Source: Aureibaculum algae
GTDB lineage: Bacteria; Bacteroidota; Bacteroidia; Flavobacteriales; Flavobacteriaceae
Direction of reading: 5' to 3'
NCBI RefSeq assembly: GCF_006065315.1
Contig: NZ_CP040749.1
Span: 2,804,501-2,868,500 of the forward strand
DNA length: 64,000 nt
The number at the start of each line of letters is the position of its first letter. Position 1 is the stretch's first letter. Below are positions 17,786-25,243 of the stretch, piece after piece. Below the pieces are notes generated by a model. It saw nothing but the letters and a program-made list of their open reading frames with translations. It searched no databases and had not been told where the DNA came from. The position numbers and the translations under genes were made by a program.

Positions 17786-19306
17786 ATGGCCATTTTAGGA
17801 AATATAATAAAAGGAGTAATTGAAATAACAGACAAACTAGCTTCAGATAATGACCCAGCCATTGCTCAAAAAAGGGTATTAAAAGAACTCCTAGAAAAAG
17901 CAATGAATACAGAATTTGGTACCCATTATCATTTCAATACTATTTTAAAATCAAAAAATGTAGCAACTACTTTTTCCAAGGAAATTCCATTTTTTGATTA
18001 TAACAAAATGAATTCGGAATGGTGGACAAAATTACATGACGGATTAGAGAATATAACTTGGCCCGGTTCACCTGATTATTTTGCACTAAGTTCTGGAACT
18101 ACGGGTAAAACTAGCAAAAGAATTCCAGTTACAAACGATATGCTTGACGCCATAAAACAGGCTGGCATCAATCAAGTATTGGCATTATCAAATTTTGATT
18201 TACCACCCTATTTTTTCGAAAAGGAAATTATGATGTTAGGAAGTTCTACAGAATTAAAAGAACAAAACAATCATTTAGAAGGTGAAATAAGTGGTATTAG
18301 TGCAAGTAACATTCCTTTTTGGTTTAGACCTTATTATAAACCGGGCAAAGAAATTGCACAAATTGATGACTGGGATACACGTGTAAAAAAAATAGCTAAA
18401 AATGCTAAAAACTGGGATATCGGAGCGTTAAGTGGTATTCCTTCATGGATAGAATTGATGTTACAGGAAGTTATTCGCTATCACAATGTGAATAATATAC
18501 ATGACATTTGGCCTAACTTACAAGTGTATACGTCTGGTGGAGTTGCTTTTGATTCTTATGAAAAAAGTTTTAATGCCTTGTTAGGAAAGCCCATAACCAT
18601 AATTGATACCTATTTAGCTTCTGAGGGATTTATTGCTTTTCAAGCACGTCCTGAAACTTCAGCAATGCAATTAGTAACCAATAATGGTATCTATTTTGAG
18701 TTTGTCCCCTTTAAACCGGAGTACATTAAGGAAGACGGTTCTTTAGTACCCAACGCAGAAGTTAAAACCTTAGCGGAAGTTGAATTAGATCAAGATTACG
18801 TTTTAGTGATTAGTACAGTTTCTGGAGCATGGCGTTATTTGATTGGCGACACCATTGAATTTACAGATATTAAACGAGCTGAAATCAAAATTACAGGTAG
18901 AACCAAATTTTTCTTAAATGTTGTTGGATCACAATTATCAGTAAATAAAATGAATGATGCCGTAAAAGAACTTCAAAATCACTTTAATATAAAGATTACA
19001 GAATATACCATTTCGGCTAAACGAATTGATGGTGCTTATTATCACAGCTGGTATCTAGGGACTGATAATACAGAAATTGATGCTAAAAAAATTGCAGAAG
19101 CATTAGACAATGCCTTAAAAAAAGCAAATAAAAATTATAAAGTTGCCAGGTCAAAAGCATTGAAAGGTGTGCATGTTAAGCTTGTCAAAGCCTCTGTTTT
19201 TCATGATTGGAATGATGATAATAAAAAGAAAGGTGGCCAAGTTAAAATGGAGCGAGTAATGGGAGAAGAAAAATTTGCCAAATGGGAAAAATTTGTAAAC
19301 GAATAA
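17786..19306 (+). CDS. GH3-family acyl-adenylating enzyme
   Basis: A 506-aa member of the GH3 auxin-responsive-promoter family, the ANL-superfamily branch that conjugates carboxylic acids to amino acids in plants. The ATP-binding signature LSSGTTGKTSKRIPV lies at 101-115. Further family segments are VYTSGGVAFDSYEKSF, ASEGFIAFQ, VISTVSGAWRYLIGDTIEFTD (about 345-365) and the C-terminal GGQVKMERVM. Bacterial GH3 proteins are common in Bacteroidota but have no settled substrate. It is cytosolic, with no signal sequence. Likely co-oriented with, and possibly transcribed with, the DUF892 gene. Confidence 0.9.
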   Translation: MAILGNIIKGVIEITDKLASDNDPAIAQKRVLKELLEKAMNTEFGTHYHFNTILKSKNVATTFSKEIPFFDYNKMNSEWWTKLHDGLENITWPGSPDYFALSSGTTGKTSKRIPVTNDMLDAIKQAGINQVLALSNFDLPPYFFEKEIMMLGSSTELKEQNNHLEGEISGISASNIPFWFRPYYKPGKEIAQIDDWDTRVKKIAKNAKNWDIGALSGIPSWIELMLQEVIRYHNVNNIHDIWPNLQVYTSGGVAFDSYEKSFNALLGKPITIIDTYLASEGFIAFQARPETSAMQLVTNNGIYFEFVPFKPEYIKEDGSLVPNAEVKTLAEVELDQDYVLVISTVSGAWRYLIGDTIEFTDIKRAEIKITGRTKFFLNVVGSQLSVNKMNDAVKELQNHFNIKITEYTISAKRIDGAYYHSWYLGTDNTEIDAKKIAEALDNALKKANKNYKVARSKALKGVHVKLVKASVFHDWNDDNKKKGGQVKMERVMGEEKFAKWEKFVNE

Positions 19307-19351
19307 GATAGTACAATTTGAAAACAGTAGCGACTTCTTTGAATTGAGCGA

Positions 19352-19921
19352 TTATTCATTTCTTAAATCTAACTGAAGGTCTACTTTTTTTTCTTCAACC
19401 AATTCCATTATTTCTTCAGGTGATAGATAGTATTTAATTATTCTAGCCTTATAATCTTGTGCTATAGAGGCATTGTTGAGAATAAAATCTTTTGTAGCCA
19501 GAATATAGGTAGCCATTCCATGTGAAACTGCAAAAGTATCTGCTGTTCTTTCCGCCTCCTTAATTGATTTAGATGAAATTAAATAGTTTATTCCGAATAA
19601 AATTAAACTCAATTTACTTCGTCTTTCATAATCCATAATATGTCCTAATTCATGACCAATCCATCCAATAAAAACTTCCGACGGAATGTCTAACGTATTA
19701 AACTCTTGTCCTTCGATTTTAAATGTGTTACTAATTAAAATAACATAAGATCTATTTTTTCTTGATTTCCATAGGAAGTCCCAAGTTGGTTGGGCTTGCA
19801 TGGTTGACTTCTTTATGTTTTTTTTAATTTTAAAAGATATCGATGTGTTTTTTAATTCTGGATAATAGGATAATGCTTTTACAATATTTCCTTTTATGCA
19901 ATTCGGTATTGTTTTATTCAT
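19352..19921 (-). CDS. Small soluble zinc metalloprotease-like protein
   Basis: A 189-aa protein with a zinc-binding HELGH motif (residues 90-94) in IGWIGHELGHIMDYERR, and a downstream Glu-rich helix IKEAERTADTFAVSHGM (about 120-136) that can supply the third ligand. This is the gluzincin pattern of M48-like peptidases. It has no signal peptide. A short hydrophobic stretch (LSLILFGINYLI, 104-115) lies between the two motifs where M48 enzymes have helices. It is much shorter than HtpX/Ste24 (about 290 aa or more) and lacks the membrane helices, so a soluble minimal peptidase of unknown substrate is the best reading. Confidence 0.65.
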   Translation of the reverse strand: MNKTIPNCIKGNIVKALSYYPELKNTSISFKIKKNIKKSTMQAQPTWDFLWKSRKNRSYVILISNTFKIEGQEFNTLDIPSEVFIGWIGHELGHIMDYERRSKLSLILFGINYLISSKSIKEAERTADTFAVSHGMATYILATKDFILNNASIAQDYKARIIKYYLSPEEIMELVEEKKVDLQLDLRNE

Positions 19922-20265
19922 TTTTTACACTTTAAACAACAATATAATGATTAGAATTTTCTTAAAAAACTCAAAAACTTATCGAGTTAAACATTTTAGC
20001 AAAAGAGTTAAAAAAAATTTAAACCTCACTGTTTTAAGGGTAATGTAGCATAAAACAACCGTTGCTTACTTTTAATACATTATTCTTCAGATTAATCAAA
20101 CATACTATATGAGCACACAAATATGTATAGCAGTAACTATTTTTTTCTTTATATTTACACCCCATAAGAATCCCCTTAATTTGGAAAGTTTAAATCTTCA
20201 AGTTTTAATATTTTTTTCTATTTAAGAATATAAGGGTTTTATAATAAAGTAAATAAATCCTTTAC
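19922..20265. other. Divergent intergenic region before BLUF gene
   Basis: No gene was found. A TATATTTA stretch near 20150 resembles a -7 element but lacks the final G, so the BLUF promoter cannot be fixed. No hairpin terminator is apparent. Confidence 0.4.
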
Positions 20266-20697
20266 ATGTTTCAACTAACATACGTCTCAAAATCAAAATC
20301 TGTAATGAATTTTACAGATTTAAACAACATTCTGGAGAGTGCAAAAATTAAGAATTCTACACTCGATATCACAGGTTGTTTGGTTTATCATAACAGTAGA
20401 TTTGTTCAAATTCTTGAAGGAGAAGAAAAAGAAGTTTTGCAGTTATATGAAACAATTAAAGCTGATGAAAGACATCAGGATGTGACGTTGTTATGGGAAA
20501 ATAATGCAAAGAGGAATTTTGGAGAATGGAATATGGCATTCCACAATCCAAATGATGACGATGTTAAACAATTTGTCGAAAATTTAATTCTGTTTTCAGA
20601 TTTTGCAGAAAAATCTTCTAGTGCACTTTTGAGCTTTTGGGCAACAGTAAGACGCGTGCTAGGTGACGGGAAATTAAGAAATGTTGAAAGTATTTAA
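20266..20697 (+). CDS. BLUF-domain blue-light photoreceptor
   Basis: A 143-aa protein consisting of one BLUF domain (residues 1-95) plus a short C-terminal helical tail. The flavin-signalling residues are present: Y6 in LTYVSKSKS, N30 in AKIKNSTLDITG and Q48 in FVQILEGEE, matching the Tyr-Asn-Gln set that rewires hydrogen bonds on blue-light absorption. WNMAFHNP supplies the usual Trp/Met loop near residues 91-98. No output domain such as EAL or cyclase is fused, so it must act through a partner. It lies 197 bp upstream of a predicted DNA-repair radical SAM gene that has its own candidate promoter. Confidence 0.93.
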   Translation: MFQLTYVSKSKSVMNFTDLNNILESAKIKNSTLDITGCLVYHNSRFVQILEGEEKEVLQLYETIKADERHQDVTLLWENNAKRNFGEWNMAFHNPNDDDVKQFVENLILFSDFAEKSSSALLSFWATVRRVLGDGKLRNVESI

Positions 20698-20773
20698 AGG
20701 GGTAACTCTTTTTTACCATTCCTATTTTATAACACAAGGCGTATTCGTGTTTTTCAACACTAAACATAACTTC

Positions 20774-20805
20774 TTGTTTTTTAGCTGATTACACAATTAA
20801 CTTTG
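20774..20805 (+). promoter_or_regulatory. Bacteroidota-type promoter of the radical SAM/DUF4130 pair
   Basis: TTG at 20774-20776 is followed after 21 bp by TAACTTTG (20798-20805), matching TTG-N(17-23)-TAnnTTTG. Transcription would begin near 20812, leaving a leader of about 80 nt before the ATG at 20895. Confidence 0.55.
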
Positions 20806-20894
20806 TGGGAGAATTTTCTATAATTACTTTAATTTTTCAATAGTAAACTCTTGTTTTTACAATAAATAAACACAACTTTTAAATAACTTATTTA

Positions 20895-22151
20895 ATGAAT
20901 TGGGACAGAATAAATGAGAAATTATCCATATTAGCAGATGCTGCCAAGTATGATGTATCCTGTTCTTCCAGTGGGAGTAAACGAACAAATAAGGGGAAAA
21001 ATTTAGGTGATTCTTCTGGCGTAGGGATATGCCATAGTTATACTGAAGATGGACGTTGTGTTTCACTCTTAAAAATATTATTAACGAACTATTGTATTTA
21101 CGATTGTTTATATTGTGTTTCCAGAAAAAGTAACGACATTAAACGAGCTGCTTTTCAGGTAGAAGAAGTGGTTGATTTAACATTAAACTTTTATAGAAGG
21201 AATTATATAGAAGGACTCTTCTTAAGCTCAGGAATTTTTAAAAATCCTGATTACACCATGGAAAGATTAGTTCTCGTTGCAAAAAAATTGCGATTAGATT
21301 ATAAATTTAATGGCTACATTCATTTAAAGACAATACCAGGAGCAAGTGACGAATTAATGTATGAAGCGGGATTGTATGCGGATCGACTTAGTGTAAATAT
21401 TGAACTTCCAACTAAATCAGGATTAAAATTGCTAGCTCCAGATAAAGACCATAAAACAATGCTAGCTCCTATGAATACTATCCAGCAAGGCATTCAAATA
21501 TATAAAGAAGAGAAAAAGTTAATTAAATCATCTCCAAAATTTACACCAGCTGGCCAATCTAGCCAGATGATTATAGGAGCCACTAACGAAAGTGATCTTG
21601 ACATTGTAAAAACATCAACGTTTCTCTACAAGAAATACAACCTTAAAAGAGTCTATTATTCTGGTTATGTACCAGTGCTTTCAGACAACAAACTCCCCAC
21701 ATTAGGAACACCAGTTCCTATGGTTAGAGAAAATCGACTATACCAGACAGATTGGTTATTTAGATTTTATAAATTTAAACCACAAGAAATAGTTAATGAA
21801 TATTATCCGAATTTAGATTTGGAAATTGACCCGAAATTATCTTGGGCTTTAAGGAATTTGGATTATTTTCCTGTGAATATTAATACCGCTGAATATCATA
21901 TGATATTAAGAATTCCGGGAGTCGGTGTTAGGTCAGCACAAAAAATTATTGCGGCCCGAAAACATGCATTTTTAGGTTATGAGCAGCTAAAAAAGATAGG
22001 TATAGCATTAAATAGAGCTAAATATTTTATAATCTGCAAAAACTATTATTTCACTAAAGATTTTGACCATAACCGTTTAAAAAGTGAAATTTTACACTTT
22101 AGCACTAGTAAATATAAAAAGAACTTTTCCAATCAACTCTCACTTTTTTGA
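20895..22151 (+). CDS. Putative DNA modification/repair radical SAM protein (TIGR03916)
   Basis: A 418-aa radical SAM enzyme. The cluster cysteines are C67, C71 and C74 in LLTNYCIYDCLYCVSRKS. The N-terminal segment (KLSILADAAKYDVSCSSSG) and GVGICHSYTEDGRC before it are family hallmarks. Near the C-terminus, LRIPGVGVRSAQKIIAARK is a helix-hairpin-helix DNA-binding motif. The family is predicted to act in DNA repair or modification because of its genomic link to uracil-DNA-glycosylase-like proteins; no reaction is proven. Its stop shares one base with the start of the DUF4130 partner (TGATG), so the two are translationally coupled. Confidence 0.92.
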   Translation: MNWDRINEKLSILADAAKYDVSCSSSGSKRTNKGKNLGDSSGVGICHSYTEDGRCVSLLKILLTNYCIYDCLYCVSRKSNDIKRAAFQVEEVVDLTLNFYRRNYIEGLFLSSGIFKNPDYTMERLVLVAKKLRLDYKFNGYIHLKTIPGASDELMYEAGLYADRLSVNIELPTKSGLKLLAPDKDHKTMLAPMNTIQQGIQIYKEEKKLIKSSPKFTPAGQSSQMIIGATNESDLDIVKTSTFLYKKYNLKRVYYSGYVPVLSDNKLPTLGTPVPMVRENRLYQTDWLFRFYKFKPQEIVNEYYPNLDLEIDPKLSWALRNLDYFPVNINTAEYHMILRIPGVGVRSAQKIIAARKHAFLGYEQLKKIGIALNRAKYFIICKNYYFTKDFDHNRLKSEILHFSTSKYKKNFSNQLSLF

Positions 22152-22915
22152 TGACCTACCTTATTTATGATACCACAATTGAAGGTTTTTTAACTGCCGT
22201 TTTTGAAGTGTACGAGCTCAAATTAAATAATGTGGCCATTAGAAAAAACAATATAGAAATACCACAATTGTTTGTAGAAATTATAGAAGTCAGAACAAAT
22301 TTTGATAAGGCAAAAAGGGTTTCAGAAAAACTCATAACTATTCTTAATAAAAAAGGATTTCAGTCTCTTCTAAAAACGCTATTAAGTGAATTTGAGTCGA
22401 TTGAAGATGATATTTTAAAGGTTATACGTTATGCTTTAGAACGTAAAGAGAATGTTTTAAGTAATTTTGGTCACCCTGCAGTATTAGAAATTAAGCAAGT
22501 TTTAAAAAAAATTAATAGAGAGCGTCATAGAATGAATGCATTTGTTCGGTTTAAGTTGGCCAATGATGGAACTTACTATGCCTTCATCGAACCTGATTTT
22601 GATGTCTTACCATTAATTAGTAATCATTTTAAATCGAGATATGCAGATCAAAATTGGTTAATATATGATTTAAAAAGAAATAGAGGAATTTATTATAATC
22701 AAGAAAAGGTTGAATTTGTAATTTTAGAAGTTAATGCGAAAGAACAAAATCAAAAGCTCAATATTAACCTTGACCCTTCAGAAATTGAATTTCAAAAACT
22801 GTGGAAATCATATTTTAAAAGCACCAATATTTCTTCAAGAAAAAACATGAAATTGCACCTTCAACATGTACCCAAAAGATATTGGAAATTCCTAATTGAG
22901 AAAAGTAGTGAATAA
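22151..22915 (+). CDS. TIGR03915/DUF4130 partner of radical SAM protein
   Basis: A 254-aa protein starting MTYLIYDTTIEGFLTAVFEVYE, the typical opening of the SAM_7_link/DUF4130 family. The conserved centre includes VLKKINRERHRMNAFVRFKL and FIEPDFDVLPLISNHFKSRYADQNWLIYD. The C-terminal LQHVPKRYWKFLIEK also fits. In many bacteria the same domain is fused to a UDG-superfamily domain (UdgX type); here the protein ends without one. The ATG at 22151 overlaps the upstream stop by one base. A direct role with the radical SAM enzyme in a DNA base or nucleoside reaction is inferred from invariant pairing. Confidence 0.9.
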   Translation: MTYLIYDTTIEGFLTAVFEVYELKLNNVAIRKNNIEIPQLFVEIIEVRTNFDKAKRVSEKLITILNKKGFQSLLKTLLSEFESIEDDILKVIRYALERKENVLSNFGHPAVLEIKQVLKKINRERHRMNAFVRFKLANDGTYYAFIEPDFDVLPLISNHFKSRYADQNWLIYDLKRNRGIYYNQEKVEFVILEVNAKEQNQKLNINLDPSEIEFQKLWKSYFKSTNISSRKNMKLHLQHVPKRYWKFLIEKSSE

Positions 22916-22985
22916 CAATCTTTTTTAATATTCTTTAACGTCAACATTTAAATTTTTCGGATTAATGTTCGGCTTCTTCTATTCT

Positions 22986-22993
22986 TATCTTTG
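22986..22993 (+). promoter_or_regulatory. Candidate -7 element of csbD-like gene
   Basis: TATCTTTG fits TAnnTTTG and lies 61 bp upstream of the ATG of the CsbD-family gene. The -33 region lacks a good TTG, so recognition may need an activator. A leader hairpin follows at 23015-23035. Confidence 0.4.
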
Positions 22994-23014
22994 AAGTAAC
23001 ATTAAAATATTAAT

Positions 23015-23035
23015 CTTGTCTGTTGAGAAGACAGG
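23015..23035 (+). promoter_or_regulatory. Leader hairpin with CTTGTC arm before csbD-like gene
   Basis: CTTGTCT (23015-23021) pairs with AGACAGG (23029-23035, one G-T pair) across a 7-nt loop, ending 18 bp before the ATG. The same CTTGTC/GACAAG arms lie upstream of the DUF1328 gene on the other strand (29144-29160). A shared regulator site or RNA element is inferred. Confidence 0.4.
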
Positions 23036-23053
23036 CCCAAAAAACATAAAATT

Positions 23054-23239
23054 ATGAACACAGATCAATTAAAAGGCAAGTGGAATCAGGCCAAAGGAAA
23101 ATTAAAACAAAAATACGGTGATTTAACCGATAACGACCTTACCTATGCGGAAGGCAAATTTGACGAGATGCTGGGTAAAATTCAGGAAAAAACTGGAAAA
23201 ACAAAAGAACAATTAAAAGAAGAAATAGATAATTTTTAA
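23054..23239 (+). CDS. CsbD-family stress protein
   Basis: A 61-aa protein: MNTDQLKGKWNQAKGKLKQKYGDLTDNDLTYAEGKFDEMLGKIQEKTGKT is a textbook CsbD-family sequence (KGKWNQAKGK, YAEGK, LGKIQ). These small, highly charged helical proteins accumulate under general stress and in stationary phase; their biochemical role is unknown. The gene is monocistronic and ends at a strong terminator. Confidence 0.95.
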   Translation: MNTDQLKGKWNQAKGKLKQKYGDLTDNDLTYAEGKFDEMLGKIQEKTGKTKEQLKEEIDNF

Positions 23240-23266
23240 AATTCTCTAAAATTTAAAAACACAAAT

Positions 23267-23300
23267 AAAAACCTCCAATAGTTACTATTGGAGGTTTTTT
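23267..23300 (+). terminator. Strong rho-independent terminator after csbD-like gene
   Basis: A 15-bp perfect stem (23267-23281 with 23285-23299) with a 3-nt loop ends in a T-run. It is symmetrical with an A-run on the left, so it can also terminate the minus-strand gene at 23321-23491. Confidence 0.9.
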
Positions 23301-23320
23301 ATTTTTTTAGCTGTATACTT

Positions 23321-23521
<201 letters not shown>

Positions 23522-23587
23522 TTAAAAAAAATAACTTATAACTTCCTCCGATTTTAACGATTAGTTATTCTCTAAGAAGTTTTAAGT

Positions 23588-23619
23588 AAAAAATCCAGCC
23601 TCCAAAGACCGGATTTTTT
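23588..23619 (-). terminator. Terminator of the AraC-family gene
   Basis: AAAAAATCC (23588-23596) pairs with GGATTTTTT (23611-23619) around a 14-nt loop. Read on the minus strand it follows the stop of the regulator at 23639 by 20 bp and ends in a U-run. Confidence 0.7.
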
Positions 23620-23638
23620 GGGGAATTAAAGTGATATA

Positions 23639-24664
23639 TTAGGCTGTTGCAGCTAGCGAATTTTGGTTGTCTTTATAAAATTTAGGACTACAATCATACT
23701 TTTGCTTAAATATTTTTGAGAAGTAACTTCTACTCGTAAATCCAATGCTGTAAACAACCTCAGAAATATTTAAATCTGTAGTTCTAATTAATTGTTCAGA
23801 TTTTTTTATTCTTTCATTTATAATAAAGTCTCTCACCGTTCTATCATGTAAAAATTTAAACCCTTCTTGCAATTTACTATTAGAAAGACCTGACTTTCTG
23901 CTTAACATTTTTAAGGTATAATCGTTTTCAGGATAATTTGTAATAAATTCTGAAATCTCTTTAACCTTTTCCATCTCTTTACTACTTAAGCATCCTGTTG
24001 CATTTGCTTCGGCAGCTAAATCATCTTTACGTTGTTGTATTTCTAACGCCAATATTAAGTGAACAATACCCTCAATCATTAAACTTCTTACAATACCTGT
24101 ATGTCTAATAGCATTCAGCTCTTTTATTTTTTCTCCGATTTTTAAATTATAAGAACCGATGAATACAGAACTATCTAATTGACTATCTTCAAAAAAAGTA
24201 TTTCTTAATCTTTGATTCAAACTAGAACCTTCAACCGTTTCTGATTTAGTGGTGTTCACAACTATTAAAGAAATTTTAGTACGATCCTCTTTTTTAAAGG
24301 TTAATATATTTTCTTCTGCTCTCTTACATGTCAAAATACCTGTTTGGTATTTTTCAAGTGCTACTGACCCTGAATTCCCTCCAAAACTATGGCTTACACT
24401 ACCTTCTGAACAATACGTGAAATAAATAGGTAAATTTTTAGTGGCCATCATACTTATTACAACTTCATCAGTTAATGTCACATCAAATTCAATATAAGAT
24501 ATTCCATTTTTTAAAGCAATTCCTTTAATGGTACCTCTACCAAAATTTCCGTTTAAATCGAGTTTGTATTCATTTGATATGATTTCTAAATTACCACCAA
24601 AATTATTATGTAATTCAGTAAAGATTTTTTCAATTTTGATTGATTTTATATGTGTAGTTTTCAT
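23639..24664 (-). CDS. AraC-family transcriptional regulator
   Basis: A 341-aa regulator. The C-terminal DNA-binding domain (about 235-335) has both helix-turn-helix parts: YTLKMLSRKSGLSNSKLQEGFK and LNISEVVYSIGFTSRSYFSKIFKQKYDCSPKFYK. The N-terminal region (VISMMATKNLPIYFTYCSEGSVSHSFGG) looks like a cupin-type sensor half, as in PchR-like AraC proteins, but the ligand is unknown. It sits inside a run of stress genes and small membrane proteins on the minus strand and is a candidate controller of them; that is inference from position. Confidence 0.85.
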   Translation of the reverse strand: MKTTHIKSIKIEKIFTELHNNFGGNLEIISNEYKLDLNGNFGRGTIKGIALKNGISYIEFDVTLTDEVVISMMATKNLPIYFTYCSEGSVSHSFGGNSGSVALEKYQTGILTCKRAEENILTFKKEDRTKISLIVVNTTKSETVEGSSLNQRLRNTFFEDSQLDSSVFIGSYNLKIGEKIKELNAIRHTGIVRSLMIEGIVHLILALEIQQRKDDLAAEANATGCLSSKEMEKVKEISEFITNYPENDYTLKMLSRKSGLSNSKLQEGFKFLHDRTVRDFIINERIKKSEQLIRTTDLNISEVVYSIGFTSRSYFSKIFKQKYDCSPKFYKDNQNSLAATA

Positions 24665-24695
24665 GATAGTTGTTTTAAGTTAATTTTTAGATTTA

Positions 24696-24842
24696 CTAAT
24701 TTTCTTTAAATAATTTAATAGCGATAGCAATTACAGCAGCGACTAAAAGAAGATGTATTATTAATCCTAGTCCATATAGAAAAAAACCAATGGCCCACGC
24801 CACTAAAAATAATATTGCTATACCGTAAAAAATTCTAGACAT
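24696..24842 (-). CDS. Small two-helix membrane protein, DUF5670-like
   Basis: A 48-aa protein read from the minus strand: MSRIFYGIAILFLVAWAIGFF, a short YGLGLI turn and HLLLVAAVIAIAIKLFKEN. It has the same layout as the 56-aa protein at 23321-23491 (two helices, Trp in helix one, loop of about 10, basic end), so the two are probably distant paralogues. Its stop is 31 bp from the AraC regulator start, in the same direction, so they may share a transcript. Confidence 0.75.
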   Translation of the reverse strand: MSRIFYGIAILFLVAWAIGFFLYGLGLIIHLLLVAAVIAIAIKLFKEN

Positions 24843-24865
24843 CTTAAATTGTGCTTTTAAATCCG

Positions 24866-25006
24866 TTAATTATCTAATAAGTTAGATAAAGGGACTAAGA
24901 CAATTTTTTCATTGTTACGTTGATCTTCAATAGTCTCAGAAATTTGTTTTGTAAAAACCTTACCTACTCTAGCAAATTGTTTCAAATTAAAATTGTCTCG
25001 TTCCAT
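24866..25006 (-). CDS. Small hypothetical protein, unknown
   Basis: A 46-aa soluble frame read from the minus strand: MERDNFNLKQFARVGKVFTK, then QISETIEDQRNNEKIVLVPL and SNLLDN. It is amphipathic with no signal or membrane helix and ends 23 bp before the start of the small membrane protein at 24842. Family not recognised; the even charge pattern and operon-like position favour a real gene, but it could be chance. Confidence 0.5.
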   Translation of the reverse strand: MERDNFNLKQFARVGKVFTKQISETIEDQRNNEKIVLVPLSNLLDN

Positions 25007-25243
25007 GTTGTTTTATTAAAGAATTATATACTCTCTTTAAAGTACATGGCAAATATCCGTCAACACCTCCCTTAACACGTTACAGAATTTTTGGATTTAG
25101 TTATACAATTATATGTTTTGGGGTAAAAAGGAGGTTAAACCATTATAAAAATGGCTTTTTAGAGCATAAGAAGTTATTTAAGACAGAAATGCTTTATAAG
25201 ATATAAGAGTAAAATAGTAGCGAACTCTAGGTGAGGAATAAAA

